A stretch of DNA of 53,662 nucleotides, taken from assembly GCA_036504215.1 (NCBI GenBank), contig DASXVO010000055.1:1-53662 (forward strand), given 5' to 3'. The stretch comes from Vicinamibacterales bacterium (GTDB taxonomy: Bacteria > Acidobacteriota > Vicinamibacteria > Vicinamibacterales > Fen-181). A program made the position numbers and the translations under genes. The notes beneath the pieces are model-generated. The model was not told the origin of the DNA. It made no database searches and saw only the letters and a list, made by a program, of their open reading frames with translations. This document shows, one piece after another, positions 29,095 to 38,284 of this stretch. Position 1 is the first letter of the stretch; each line of letters starts with the position of its first letter.

Positions 29095-29402
29095 TGCCCG
29101 CCGGACAATAGACAGCCTCGCTCAGCGATTTCGTTGTCTGCCGTCAATACACTTCGGCCCCACTCTGTATCGTTCGCAGACTACATCCCTCCGCCTCTCG
29201 CGCTGCCTGGCTTCGGCTCGGCCCTGCGATTCGCGGGGATTGGCCATAAGTCCTTCGCCACGCGGGACCAGGCGCCAGGAGCTCATCCCTGGCACGTACC
29301 TTGAAGTCGGTTTGGCATCACCGTGGAAACTGGAGGGCGACCGCGGTCTCCCGTGGGCGTCTGCCGTCCGCAGGGGTGATCGGTCGAGGAGAGTCCGGGA
29401 CC
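29095..29402. other. 308-base intergenic leader with sigma-54-like site
   Basis: No gene is supported. TGGCACGTACCTTGA at 29290-29304 has -24/-12 spacing with A instead of C at the last position, and precedes the zinc-ribbon gene by 98 bases. The rest is unremarkable, with no stable hairpin or repeat that I can see. Confidence 0.5.
29290..29304 (+). promoter_or_regulatory. Sigma-54-like -24/-12 site upstream of zinc-ribbon gene
   Basis: TGGCACG-TACC-TTGA matches the TGGCACG-N4-TTGC consensus except for the last base. It is the best of three such sites in the window. Confidence 0.4.
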
Positions 29403-29708
29403 ATGTTCAGTCACGCCCCCGAACACGCGCTGCCGGCCGGGTCAATCCCCCGGAGTGCGGCGGATATCCGAGCACCGGGCGCGGTCGAGTCGTTGCTGCA
29501 CTGGCTGCAGTGCGGCGTCTGCAGCCTTCGCGGCCACGATCCAGTGCTGCAGTACGACCGGACCCGGATCTATCTGCGATGCACGTCGTGCGGTCACGAG
29601 ACCCCGGGTTGGGACGTCGCGCCCAGCACGTTGCCAGGTCGGCGTCCTTACGCCAAGCGCGCGCAGAGTGCGCACGCCGGTCTGTCGGTGGTGCGGAAGA
29701 TCGCCTGA
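29403..29708 (+). CDS. Small zinc-ribbon-like protein
   Basis: The ATG at 29403 gives 101 residues. A CGVC pair (in LLHWLQCGVCSLRGHD) and a CTSC pair (YLRCTSCGHETPGW) about 20 residues apart form a probable zinc ribbon. The tail is basic (PGRRPYAKRAQ). GAGGAGAG lies upstream. I do not recognise a named family; small proteins of this design are common in acidobacteria. A sigma-54-like site 98 bases upstream may control it. Confidence 0.65.
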   Translation: MFSHAPEHALPAGSIPRSAADIRAPGAVESLLHWLQCGVCSLRGHDPVLQYDRTRIYLRCTSCGHETPGWDVAPSTLPGRRPYAKRAQSAHAGLSVVRKIA

Positions 29709-29840
29709 AGGATGCGGCCCCCAGGGACCGAGGCGGCAACACCGCCTCGGTCCCACATCCTCTCGTCCCGGGCTGGTTCAAGGACTCGGCTTGGGGCTCG
29801 CCCGCCTGCCTGTCGCCACCCGCGTGCTACGATCCGCGTG

Positions 29841-31223
29841 ATGTCTGCGGCCATGACCTCAATCGAACGCGCCCGTCTGCTCGCCGACGCCATTCGGACG
29901 GCAGGCGGACGTGCGCTGATCGTCGGCGGATGGGTCCGCGACCGCCTGCTCGGTCTCACCTCGAAGGACATCGACGTCGAGGTCTACGGCCTCCCCGCGG
30001 CCGATCTGCGCCGGCTTCTCGAGCGCTTCGGCCACGTGGAGACGATCGGCGAGAGCTTCACGGTCTACAAGATTGGGGACATCGACGTCGCGCTGCCGCG
30101 CCGTGAATCGAAGGCGGGCCGCGGCCACAAGGGATTCCTGGTCGAGGGCGATCCGGGCATGGCGGTGGAGGAGGCTGCCCGCCGGCGCGATTTCACCATC
30201 AATGCGATCGCCTGGGATCCGCTGACCGAAATCTACCTCGATCCACGCGGCGGCCGCGACGACCTCGAGCGCCGCATCCTCCGTGTCGTGGATCCATCGA
30301 CCTTCGGCGACGACAGCCTGCGCGTGCTGCGCGCGATGCAGTTCGTGGCCCGCTTCGAACTGGACGTCGACCCGGCCACCCTGCAGCTCTGCCGCGTCAT
30401 CCCGCTCGACGACCTGCCTGCCGAGCGCGTCTGGGGCGAGTTCGAGAAACTGCTGCTCCTGCCGGCCCGGCCGTCGCGCGGTTTCTCCTTCGCGCGTGAC
30501 GCGGGCATCGTCGATCGTCTGTTGCCGGAAATGGCTGCGCTCGTCGGGTGCGAGCAGGAGCCGGAGTGGCACCCGGAGGGCGACGTCTGGACGCACACAC
30601 TGCTGGTCATCGACCAGGCGCACCGGCGGACCGACGATCTGCCACGCGCCTCGCGCCTCGCGGTGATGCTCGGGGCCGTCTGCCACGATTTCGGCAAGCC
30701 GTCCACCACCGCGTTCTTCGACGGCCGAACCCGGTCGCACAACCACGAGGAGGCTGGCGTCCCTCCCGCCCGGGCGCTGCTCGACCGGCTGAACGTGCAC
30801 TCGATTGACGGCGTGGACGTGAGAAGTCAGGTCTTCGGCCTGACGGCTCATCACCTCAAGCCAGGGTCCTGGTACAAGGTGCGCGACGAGGTGGGCGACG
30901 GTGCGTTCCGTCGCCTCGCGCAAAAGGTGGATCTGGAACTGCTCGCCCGCCTGGCTGCGGCGGACTGCCTCGGACGCACGGGCGAGTTCGACTGCACCGC
31001 GATGGCGTGGTTCCTGGATCGCGCGCGCTCGCTCGGTGTCGAACACGAGCCGCCTCGCCCGCTCCTCCTCGGCCGCCACCTGCTCGCCCTCGGCCTCGAG
31101 CCGGGTCCCCGCATCGGCGAGATCCTCCGCGTCGTCTACGAGCGCCAACTGGACGGCACCATCACGACGACGGACGAAGGGATTCTCGCTGCGAAGGCGA
31201 TCGTCGACGATCGTTCCGACTGA
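29841..31223 (+). CDS. cca: CCA-adding tRNA nucleotidyltransferase with HD domain
   Basis: From the ATG at 29841 (or 29853) the protein has 460 residues. The class II nucleotidyltransferase head domain shows [11 protein letters not shown] and the catalytic DIDVEVYG. It continues with [14 protein letters not shown] and the neck motif [20 protein letters not shown]. An HD domain follows (HDFGKPSTT, with THTLLVIDQ and LTAHHLKPG). The enzyme builds or repairs the CCA end of tRNAs; the HD part in E. coli has phosphatase activities. The adjacent tRNA-Ala here has CCA encoded, so repair may be the main use for that tRNA. The stop codon lies in a hairpin-type repeat. Confidence 0.92.
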   Translation: MSAAMTSIERARLLADAIRTAGGRALIVGGWVRDRLLGLTSKDIDVEVYGLPAADLRRLLERFGHVETIGESFTVYKIGDIDVALPRRESKAGRGHKGFLVEGDPGMAVEEAARRRDFTINAIAWDPLTEIYLDPRGGRDDLERRILRVVDPSTFGDDSLRVLRAMQFVARFELDVDPATLQLCRVIPLDDLPAERVWGEFEKLLLLPARPSRGFSFARDAGIVDRLLPEMAALVGCEQEPEWHPEGDVWTHTLLVIDQAHRRTDDLPRASRLAVMLGAVCHDFGKPSTTAFFDGRTRSHNHEEAGVPPARALLDRLNVHSIDGVDVRSQVFGLTAHHLKPGSWYKVRDEVGDGAFRRLAQKVDLELLARLAAADCLGRTGEFDCTAMAWFLDRARSLGVEHEPPRPLLLGRHLLALGLEPGPRIGEILRVVYERQLDGTITTTDEGILAAKAIVDDRSD

Positions 31224-31265
31224 CGCACGTCAGCCCCGACCGACCGCGTCAGACCCGACTGGCTG
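31215..31265 (-). repeat. GTCAG...CTGAC hairpin-family repeat, 31 kb cluster
   Basis: From the cca stop codon to the end of the threonine dehydratase gene, GTCAGCCCCGACCGAC, GTCAGACCCGACTGG and GTCAGTTCCGAC follow each other. The first (31229-31244) differs by one base from the complement of the two identical units at 53369 and 53405. They may fold into small stem-loops and end transcription. Confidence 0.6.
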
Positions 31266-32244
31266 CGTCAGTTCCGACGATCCGTGCGTAGGTCTTCTCC
31301 TCGACGTTCCCTCCGCTGATCACCGCGACGACCGGCCTCGCCGAATCCCGCTTCCCGTTCGCCTCGTCGGCGAGAGCGGCGGCGATTGTGATGGCGCCGC
31401 TCGGCTCGGCGACGATCTTCGCCGCCCGGAACAGCCAGCGCATGGCATCGGCCACCGCCCCGTCGTCGATCCGCACGATGCGATCGACGAACGCCTGAAC
31501 GTGCGGGAACGTGACCTCACCCGGGCGCACGGCCAGCAGGCCGTCGGTGATGCCGGGTGTCAATTCGATCGTGACGGGTTTCCCGGCCGCGAGCGACGCG
31601 GTCATGCGCGACGCGCCAACCGGCTCGACGCCGACCACGCGGATCTCGGGCCGGGAGCGCTTCAGTGCGGTCGCGATGCCGGAGATGAGGCCGCCGCCGC
31701 TCATCTGCACGTACACCGTTCCCACCGTTGGACACTGCTCGAGAATCTCGAGGCCGATCGTCCCCTGCCCCGCCGCGATGTCCAGGTGGTCGAACGGCGG
31801 CACGATCGTCATCCCGCGCGAGGCCGCCTCCTGTTCGGCTCGGGCCTTGCGCTGCACGGTCGTCGTCCCCTCGAAGATCACCTCGGCACCAAGCGCCCTC
31901 GCGCCTTCGACTTTCACAGCCGGCGCGTTGGTCGGCATGACGATGAGCGCGGGCACACCCAGCATGCGTGCGGTGATGGCGATGGCGAGGCCGTGGTTGC
32001 CGGACGAGAAGGTCAGCAGCCCGGCCCGTCGCCGGTCGTCGGACAACTGCACGGCCATGTTGTAGGCGCCGCGGAGCTTGAAGGCGCCGCCCACCTGCAG
32101 GTTCTCGCACTTGAGCAGGAGCGGCCGTTGGTTCGAGCCGCAATCGGGCAACTCACATGCCTCGAGGAGTGGAGTCAGGCGTGCAACGCCGCGGATGCGT
32201 CCGGCCGCCGCGCGGATGGCGTCGAGAGAGAGCAGTTCATTCAC
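31249..32244 (-). CDS. Threonine/serine dehydratase, PLP-dependent
   Basis: The 331-residue fold-type II enzyme has the PLP lysine K56 in GAFKLRGAYN, the SSGNHG phosphate/substrate loop at about 80, and a glycine loop SGGGLISG near 182. The SGGNV near the C-terminus contacts the pyridine nitrogen. It lacks the C-terminal ACT-type regulatory domain of biosynthetic IlvA and so resembles catabolic threonine deaminase or serine racemase. It would deaminate L-threonine to 2-oxobutanoate and/or act on serine. It starts only 16 bases from the divergent exchanger gene, leaving little promoter space. Confidence 0.88.
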   Translation of the reverse strand: MNELLSLDAIRAAAGRIRGVARLTPLLEACELPDCGSNQRPLLLKCENLQVGGAFKLRGAYNMAVQLSDDRRRAGLLTFSSGNHGLAIAITARMLGVPALIVMPTNAPAVKVEGARALGAEVIFEGTTTVQRKARAEQEAASRGMTIVPPFDHLDIAAGQGTIGLEILEQCPTVGTVYVQMSGGGLISGIATALKRSRPEIRVVGVEPVGASRMTASLAAGKPVTIELTPGITDGLLAVRPGEVTFPHVQAFVDRIVRIDDGAVADAMRWLFRAAKIVAEPSGAITIAAALADEANGKRDSARPVVAVISGGNVEEKTYARIVGTDAASRV

Positions 32245-32260
32245 GCGGGGATGCTAGCAT

Positions 32261-33430
32261 ATGGGCGAGATGACTGCCCTCCCCGATTTCTTCCGCCGGG
32301 CGGCGCGTAGCCGGCTCAACCTGCTTCTGGTGTTCGCGCCACTGTCCTGGATCGTCGGCTGGCGCGCCCCGGACACCGTGTGGCCGTTCGTGCTGGGCGC
32401 CACCTCGATCGTCCCCCTTGCCCGCCTGATCGGGGCCGCCACCGAGGAACTCGCCACCCACACCGGCCCGGCCCTCGGCGGGTTCCTGAACGCGACGTTC
32501 GGCAATGCGGCGGAGATCATCATCGGCCTCGTCGCGCTCCGCGCGAACCATCTCGAGGTCGTGCAAGCGTCGATCACAGGCAGCATCATCGGCAACCTGC
32601 TCCTCGTATTCGGTGCGTCCGCGTTCGTCGGCGGCATCGGCCGGGTCTCGCAGCGCTTCAACCGCACGAGCGCGGGAAACGCCACGATCATGCTGTTCCT
32701 CGGCGTCGTCGCGCTCACGATTCCGGCTGTCTTCGACCTCACGCTGTTCGGCAGTCTGGAGCGACGCCCCCCGGCCCTCTACACCCTCAGCGTCGGGACG
32801 TCGCTGCTGCTGATCGTCGCCTACGCGGGCAGCCTCGTCTACAGCCTCACGACGGGCCGGACGCTGATCGGGCCGCACCTGCCGGCGCACACGCCGCGCA
32901 AGATCCCGCTGTGGCCGCCGATGGTCGTGCTCGCCGTCGCCACGGCATTCACCACCGTGCAGGCGGAAGTGCTGGTCGGCGGTCTGTCGGCCGTGCTTGC
33001 CCGCTCGGGCATGAGCGAGCTGTTCGCGGGCGTGATCATCATCGCGCTCATCGGCAACGCCGCCGAGCACTACAGCGCCATCGCCGCGGCCCGCCGCGAC
33101 GAGATGACGCTCGCTGTCGAGATCGCCATCGGCAGCAGCGCGCAGATCGCCCTGCTGGTCGCGCCGGTGCTGGTTCTCGCGTCGTTCGCGCTCGGCCAGC
33201 CGATGACGCTGCTCTTTCACCCCTTCGAGATCGCGGCAGTCGTCCTGTCGGTGTGCGCAACGGCCATCGTCGCGCTCGACGGCGAGAGCAACTGGGTCGA
33301 AGGCCTGCAGTTGCTGGCCGTCTATCTCATCCTCGCACTGGCGTTCTATCTGATTCCAGCGGGAGGCGGGTCAGGACTCCAGGCTCTCGGCTCCAGGCTC
33401 TGTCTCGTCACTTGCCTGTGTACTTCCTGA
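32261..33430 (+). CDS. Ca2+/H+ exchanger, CaCA superfamily (CAX type)
   Basis: The 389-residue protein has about ten to eleven membrane helices and the two CAX alpha-repeats: GGFLNATFGNAAEIIIG near residue 75-91 and IIIALIGNAAEHYSAI near 261-276. The glutamates in both are the predicted cation ligands. It expels Ca2+ (or another divalent ion) in exchange for protons. ATG at 32270 is an alternative start. The last 20 or so residues (from GGGSGLQALGSR) are not membrane-like and come from an intergenic repeat-type tract that also overlaps the end of the convergent dienelactone hydrolase gene, so the natural C-terminus may have been extended by repeat insertion. Confidence 0.9.
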   Translation: MGEMTALPDFFRRAARSRLNLLLVFAPLSWIVGWRAPDTVWPFVLGATSIVPLARLIGAATEELATHTGPALGGFLNATFGNAAEIIIGLVALRANHLEVVQASITGSIIGNLLLVFGASAFVGGIGRVSQRFNRTSAGNATIMLFLGVVALTIPAVFDLTLFGSLERRPPALYTLSVGTSLLLIVAYAGSLVYSLTTGRTLIGPHLPAHTPRKIPLWPPMVVLAVATAFTTVQAEVLVGGLSAVLARSGMSELFAGVIIIALIGNAAEHYSAIAAARRDEMTLAVEIAIGSSAQIALLVAPVLVLASFALGQPMTLLFHPFEIAAVVLSVCATAIVALDGESNWVEGLQLLAVYLILALAFYLIPAGGGSGLQALGSRLCLVTCLCTS

Positions 33431-34310
33431 TGAACGCGATGGTCCGCGGCCAGGCTTGATCGGTGGCCTTGAGGTTGGCACCGCCGCGGCCATCCTGCTG
33501 GCGCAGGAATCCGTGACCGGCGCCGGCGTAGACCTCCACTTCGTACGCCTTTCCCAGTTTCTGCATCTGGGTCTTGGTCCCTTCGACGGTCGCCGTCACG
33601 CGCGCATCGTCTCCGCCGTAGAGGCCGAGGACCGGAGCCTGGAGGCTGGCGAGCACGTCGGCTGCCGGAGCCGTCCCGTAGTACACGACGGCCGCATCGA
33701 GCGCGGGCTGCACGACCGCGTACGCGAAGCTCGTCGATCCGCCCCAGCAGAATCCCACGGCGGCGGTCTTGCCGTTCGCCGACGGAAGCCTCATCGCGTA
33801 GTCGCGGACCGCGTTCAGCCGCTGCACGACTTCCTCCCGCGGCAGCGCCATCACGAGCTTGACGACGTCGTCCGAACTCGAGGCGGAATCGGTGCCGCCC
33901 CCGCCCGGTCCCTTGCCCGAGACCAGATCCGGCGCCACCGCGATGAACCCTTCGCGCGCCAACTGATCCGCGACGGCGCGAATCCAGTCGCTCAACCCAT
34001 AGATCTCGTGGATGACGATGACCACCGGGGCCTTGTCCTTGCGCTCCGGATAGACCACCCACGTCTTGACCGGCTTCTCGCTGCCGGCCAGTTTCACGTC
34101 CACCCATTCGCCGTGGCGTGGCGATTTCTCGAGCCTCGCCTTCGCGGTGTCCGCCCACGCGGGCCACGCGGGATTGGCCGGCACGGTGACCTTCTCCGGC
34201 TGTGCCTGGGCTGGCGGCGCGGGCGCCTGGTGATCGTGCATCGACTGACCGAGGGCGGCGGCGGGAACGGCGAGCAGGGCAACCGACAGAACGAGCGGGG
34301 GCAGCGTCAC
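33408..34310 (-). CDS. Exported dienelactone hydrolase-family protein
   Basis: GTG at 34310 follows AGGAGG and gives 300 residues with a signal peptide (LPPLVLSVALLAVPAAALGQS). The dienelactone hydrolase fold has a Cys nucleophile in GFCWGGS, Asp in YGGDDARV and His in GAGHGFLR, the Cys-Asp-His triad that sets this family apart from Ser hydrolases. An E residue in VIHEIYGL matches the family's conserved Glu. The substrate is probably a lactone or ester in the periplasm. Its start lies one base past the stop of the epimerase gene: a translationally coupled pair. Confidence 0.88.
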   Translation of the reverse strand: MTLPPLVLSVALLAVPAAALGQSMHDHQAPAPPAQAQPEKVTVPANPAWPAWADTAKARLEKSPRHGEWVDVKLAGSEKPVKTWVVYPERKDKAPVVIVIHEIYGLSDWIRAVADQLAREGFIAVAPDLVSGKGPGGGGTDSASSSDDVVKLVMALPREEVVQRLNAVRDYAMRLPSANGKTAAVGFCWGGSTSFAYAVVQPALDAAVVYYGTAPAADVLASLQAPVLGLYGGDDARVTATVEGTKTQMQKLGKAYEVEVYAGAGHGFLRQQDGRGGANLKATDQAWPRTIAFIRKYTGK

Positions 34311-34311
34311 G

Positions 34312-35217
34312 TCAGACCTCCTGTGCCCGCCATTCCTCGAACAGGCGGGCGGTGTTGCCGGAAATGGATCGGAGCGTCGGCGCCCAGCCCAACGCATGGG
34401 CGCGGGGGCTGCGGATGCGCTGATCGAGCGCCATCGCCAGGGCATAGGCCCCGTGCTTGGCCTTGGCTTCGTCGATGGGCACGCGCCGGACGTCGGGCGT
34501 GCCCGGCACCTGGGTCACGATCGCTTCGACGATGTCATTGACCCGCTCGTCGCCTTCGTCGTTGGCGTGGTAGATGCCCGAGGCGGCCGGGTTGGCGGCG
34601 AACCGCGCGTACAGGTCACCGAGGTCGCGGTCGTAGACGACCGGCCAGTGGTTCTCCCCACTGCCGATCACTCGAACGAGCCCGTTCGAGGCGTCCCGGA
34701 ACAGATCACCGACAATGCCCCGAGAGCCACCATAGACGATCCCGGGGCGCACGACGATCGTGCGAAGCCCGTTCCCGGCCGCCGCAACAACTCTCTGCTC
34801 GTGGGCGGGACGATACTCCACGATGGCCGCCGGATTGAGCGGCGCATCTTCGGCGACCGGCAGGGACGTCGGTCCGAGCACCCAGATGCCGGACGTGTAG
34901 ACGATCACGCGATCGCCGGCGCCGGTTCCCCTGCTCTGTGCCGCAGCAAGCAGCGTCTCGACCGCCGTGCGATCGACATCCACCGCGTGCGCGCCGTCGA
35001 AACCTGCGTGGATGATTCCTTCATGCCCAACAGCGGCCTCCTGATAGGACGAGGGGTCCGCGAGGTCGCCGATGAGCGGCGTCGCGCCGCGCGCCAGCAC
35101 CTGCCCGGCCTTTTCGGAGTTCCGGACGAGGCCGGTCACCTGGTGGCCGCCGCGCACCAGCGCGTCGAGAACCGCCGAACCGATGTAACCACTCGCGCCA
35201 GTCAGGAAGATACGCAT
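34312..35217 (-). CDS. NAD(P)-dependent epimerase/dehydratase-like SDR
   Basis: The ATG at 35217 (GAGG before it) gives 301 residues. The extended SDR fold shows the cofactor loop TGASGYIG at 6-13, GDLADP, the YTSG substrate strand and RPGIVYGG. The usual YxxxK is not intact: the stretch reads YRPAHEQ. It may therefore bind NAD(P) without classical SDR catalysis, as many atypical SDRs do. It lies upstream of and overlaps in operon with the dienelactone hydrolase gene. The two may act on one small lactone or ketone, but nothing names it. Confidence 0.82.
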   Translation of the reverse strand: MRIFLTGASGYIGSAVLDALVRGGHQVTGLVRNSEKAGQVLARGATPLIGDLADPSSYQEAAVGHEGIIHAGFDGAHAVDVDRTAVETLLAAAQSRGTGAGDRVIVYTSGIWVLGPTSLPVAEDAPLNPAAIVEYRPAHEQRVVAAAGNGLRTIVVRPGIVYGGSRGIVGDLFRDASNGLVRVIGSGENHWPVVYDRDLGDLYARFAANPAASGIYHANDEGDERVNDIVEAIVTQVPGTPDVRRVPIDEAKAKHGAYALAMALDQRIRSPRAHALGWAPTLRSISGNTARLFEEWRAQEV

Positions 35218-35335
35218 AACACCTCGGGGCTGCATCGGCCGGGCCGGTTCATATCAGGAAGGAGTTGGAGTCCGTTACCATTGTACCCCAGCCGGGAGCC
35301 AAGTGAACTGCTGACGCTTGCTGTGGAATTGATAC

Positions 35336-37849
35336 ATGCGCCGCGACACGCTCGTTGATTTCTTCCGGGACCTCTCCAACGCCCGCGGCCCGTTTCTGGT
35401 GCACGACGACGGGTACCGAAGCCGGGAGTACAGCTATGGGGAGGTGGCGCAGGCGGCGCAGGCGTTCGCCGCGCGCCTCGACGATGCCGGCCTGAGGAAG
35501 GGCGACAAGCTGGTCTTCTGGGCCGAGAATCGGCCGGAATGGGTTGCCGCCTTCTGGGGTTGCATCCTGACCGGCGTGGTCGTCGTCCCGATCGACTACC
35601 GCTCGTCGATCGACTTCGTCCGGCGCGTCAGCGCGATTGTTGCCGCGCGCGTCGTGCTGGTCGGGAACGACGTCGAGTCGCCGAGGCCGGGCGAGCGACC
35701 CGTGGATGGGGCAGCCGTCTGGCCGATGTCCGAGCTCGACTGGCGTGACGCGAGGCCGGCGCCGGAGGTTGCGCTGAGCCGCGATGACATCGCGCAGATC
35801 ATGTTCACATCAGGGGCGACCGCCGAACCGAAAGGCGTGCTCATCACGCATCGCAACATCCTCGCCAACATCGTCCCGATCGAGGGCGAGATCCTGAAGT
35901 ACCGCCGGTGGGGACGGCCGTTCTTCCCGCTCCGCTTCCTGAATCTGCTCCCGCTCAGCCACATGTTCGGACAGGCGATGGCGACGTTCATCCCGCCGAT
36001 GCTGCCCGGCACCGTCGTGTTCATGCGTGGCTACAACCCGGCGGAGATCCTCGCGCAGGTGAAGAGGCGGCGGGTCTCGGTCGTCGTGTCCGTACCGAAG
36101 ATCCTCGATGTGCTCCGCGATCACGTCGCGCGCACGATCCCGGGCGCCTCGACACCTCTCGTGCGGCCCGAGCCTGTAGCCTTCCGATGGTGGCGCTACC
36201 GCGCCGTGCACCGGGCGTTCGGCGCGAAGTTCTGGAGCTTCGTGGTCGGTGCCGCGCCGCTCGATCCGGCGCTCGAAGAATTCTGGTCGCGCCTCGGCTT
36301 TCTCGTCATCCAGGGCTACGGCCTCACCGAAGCCGCCCCAATCGTCAGCCTCAATCACCCGTTTGCCGCCCGAAAGGGATCCGTCGGAAGGGCCATCGGC
36401 GGCGTGGAGGTGAGGATCGCGGCGGACGGCGAAATCCTGGTCCGCGGCGAGAACGTCACGCAGGGTTACTTCGGCGCGGACCGCGAGACCTCGGCGGCTT
36501 TCGAAGACGGCTGGCTGCACACTGGTGACATCGGCGACATCGACCCGGGCGGCCAGTTGTTCGTGCGCGGCCGGAAGAAGGAACTAGTCGTGACACCCGA
36601 AGGGCTGAACGTGTTCCCGGAGGACGTCGAGCGCGTCTTGAATCAGCAGGCCGGCGTGCGCGATGCGGCCGTCGTGGGCAGGAAGACCGGGAGTGAGGAA
36701 CGCGTCCATGCCGTGCTGCTGCTCGATGTTTCCGGCGACCCGGAGGCCGTGGTCCGGTCAGCCAATGCCAGGCTCGCTGACCATCAGCGGATCCGCGGCG
36801 CGTCCGTGTGGCCCGGCGGAGAACTCCCGCGCACCGAGGGCACGCGGAAACTGAAGCGGCTGGAGATCAGGGACTGGGTGGACAGCGGTCGGCCGGCCGT
36901 GACGCCGCGTGGCACCGGCGGCAGTCTCGAAGCGCTCATCGCGCGATATCGCGCCGGCGGCGAGATCCGCCCCGAGACGACGATTGAGGAACTCGGGTTG
37001 AGCTCGCTCGAGCGCGTGGAATTGATGGTGGCCATCGAGGAGCAGTTCCACGCGACCCTCGACGAGTCGCGGTTCGCCGAGGCCAGGAGCCTTGGCGATC
37101 TCCAGGAACTCGTCTCCCAGTCGACGGCGGCCGCGGCCGTCGCTCGGCACGACTGGCAGATGCCGGCGTGGAATCGTCGGCCGGTCGTGCGCGGGATCCG
37201 TCGCGCCAGCCAGGCGCTGTGGCTGCTGCCCCTGACGCGGCTCTTCGCACGGGTCCGGGTCGAAGGGTTGGAGCACCTCGGGAAGATCGACGGCCCGGTG
37301 GTGTTCGCGGCGAACCACCAGAGTCACCTGGACACGCCCGTCATCCTGTCGGCGCTCCCCGGATCGTGGCGGCGGCGGATCGCGGTGGCGATGGCCAAGG
37401 AGTTCTTCCAGGCACACTTCCACCCGGAAGGGCACCGGTGGCGGCAACGGGTGACGAGCAGCGCCGCATACGCGCTCGCGTCCTTCTTCTTCAACGCCTT
37501 TCCACTCCCCCAGCGCGAAGCGGGCGCACGCCGGACGCTCCGGTACATCGGGGATCTGATGAGCGAGGGTTCGTCGTTGCTGATCTTCCCGGAAGGGGAG
37601 CGAACCGAGACCGGGGCGATTGGCTCGTTCCGCCCGGGGATCGGGATGATTGCGTCACGCCTTGACGTGTGGGTGGTCCCGGTGCGCCTCGATGGTGTGG
37701 ACCGCGTCCTGCACAAGTCGTGGAAGATGGCGCGGCCCGGGGCCGTGCGCGTGGCCTTCGGTGCGCCGCTGCAACTGAAGGGCGAGGACTATGCCGGCCT
37801 GGCCGCCCGGGTGGAGGCGGAGGTCAGGGCTCTGGGAGCCGGACGGTAG
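35336..37849 (+). CDS. Acyl-CoA/acyl-ACP synthetase - ACP - PlsC fusion
   Basis: One 837-residue polypeptide carries three domains. First comes an adenylate-forming enzyme (about 1-510) with FTSGATAEPKG, GYGLTEAAP, HTGDIGDID and a C-terminal Lys region (TEGTRKLKR). Second is an acyl-carrier-like domain (about 525-600) with S557 in LGLSSLERVEL, the Asp before it replaced by Ser. Third is a PlsC acyltransferase (about 620-837) with H661-D666 (NHQSHLDTP) and FPEGERT at 751-757. E. coli Aas joins the same activities in the opposite order and without ACP. The protein could activate a free fatty acid, load it on its own carrier and pass it to a lysophospholipid. Confidence 0.9.
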   Translation: MRRDTLVDFFRDLSNARGPFLVHDDGYRSREYSYGEVAQAAQAFAARLDDAGLRKGDKLVFWAENRPEWVAAFWGCILTGVVVVPIDYRSSIDFVRRVSAIVAARVVLVGNDVESPRPGERPVDGAAVWPMSELDWRDARPAPEVALSRDDIAQIMFTSGATAEPKGVLITHRNILANIVPIEGEILKYRRWGRPFFPLRFLNLLPLSHMFGQAMATFIPPMLPGTVVFMRGYNPAEILAQVKRRRVSVVVSVPKILDVLRDHVARTIPGASTPLVRPEPVAFRWWRYRAVHRAFGAKFWSFVVGAAPLDPALEEFWSRLGFLVIQGYGLTEAAPIVSLNHPFAARKGSVGRAIGGVEVRIAADGEILVRGENVTQGYFGADRETSAAFEDGWLHTGDIGDIDPGGQLFVRGRKKELVVTPEGLNVFPEDVERVLNQQAGVRDAAVVGRKTGSEERVHAVLLLDVSGDPEAVVRSANARLADHQRIRGASVWPGGELPRTEGTRKLKRLEIRDWVDSGRPAVTPRGTGGSLEALIARYRAGGEIRPETTIEELGLSSLERVELMVAIEEQFHATLDESRFAEARSLGDLQELVSQSTAAAAVARHDWQMPAWNRRPVVRGIRRASQALWLLPLTRLFARVRVEGLEHLGKIDGPVVFAANHQSHLDTPVILSALPGSWRRRIAVAMAKEFFQAHFHPEGHRWRQRVTSSAAYALASFFFNAFPLPQREAGARRTLRYIGDLMSEGSSLLIFPEGERTETGAIGSFRPGIGMIASRLDVWVVPVRLDGVDRVLHKSWKMARPGAVRVAFGAPLQLKGEDYAGLAARVEAEVRALGAGR

Positions 37850-37897
37850 GCTCTGTCCGCCGTGCGGTCAACTTCGTTTGCCGGGACATGGGCCATG

Positions 37898-37912
37898 TGG
37901 CACAATGTTTGA
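37898..37912 (+). promoter_or_regulatory. Sigma-54-like site upstream of small Cys-rich gene
   Basis: TGGCACAATGTTTGA fits the TGGCAC-N5-TTG layout with A after TTG, as at 16269 and 29290. It lies 44 bases before the TTG start at 37956. Confidence 0.3.
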
Positions 37913-37955
37913 CGGTTCAAGTCCCTGAACAGTATTTCCAGGATACGAGGACAAT

Positions 37956-38243
37956 TTGTCGGTTTACGAAAAGCTTCCGGACGCGCAGCTCTCCCCGCCA
38001 GACGCTCCCGCCCCAAGTCTAGGTCAGGCTCCCGATCCGGTGTCGGCAGCTGTGGCGCGGTTCCGCTCGTGTCGATGGCGAAAGGCAGCCGAGAACGGAA
38101 CGCCGGAGTGCTGCGGCCACCGGGACGTGCTTCCCATGACCGGCGCAAACGGCTTCGACCCCGAGGCCTGGTGCCCCGAGTGCGCGTACTACAAGCTGCG
38201 GCGCACGCCGAAGAAGCGTGAATACTACAACGACAGGTACTAG
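37956..38243 (+). CDS. Small Cys-rich protein with TTG start
   Basis: The TTG at 37956 follows GAGG by five bases and gives 95 residues. Cysteines occur as FRSCRWRK, ECCGH and WCPECAYY, enough for one zinc site. The C-terminus is basic and Tyr-rich (KLRRTPKKREYYNDRY). I do not recognise a named family. Codon pattern and the good ribosome binding site support it as real. It lies downstream of the fusion gene, with a possible sigma-54-like promoter between. Confidence 0.65.
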   Translation: MSVYEKLPDAQLSPPDAPAPSLGQAPDPVSAAVARFRSCRWRKAAENGTPECCGHRDVLPMTGANGFDPEAWCPECAYYKLRRTPKKREYYNDRY

Positions 38244-38284
38244 GCAGGCTCTCGGCGCTCGGCTCTGGGCGCTCGACTCACCTC

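Noticed and set aside
35336-37849. Nonribosomal peptide or polyketide module
   Set aside because: An adenylating and a carrier domain are present, but there is no condensation or ketosynthase domain and a PlsC domain follows, so lipid metabolism fits better.
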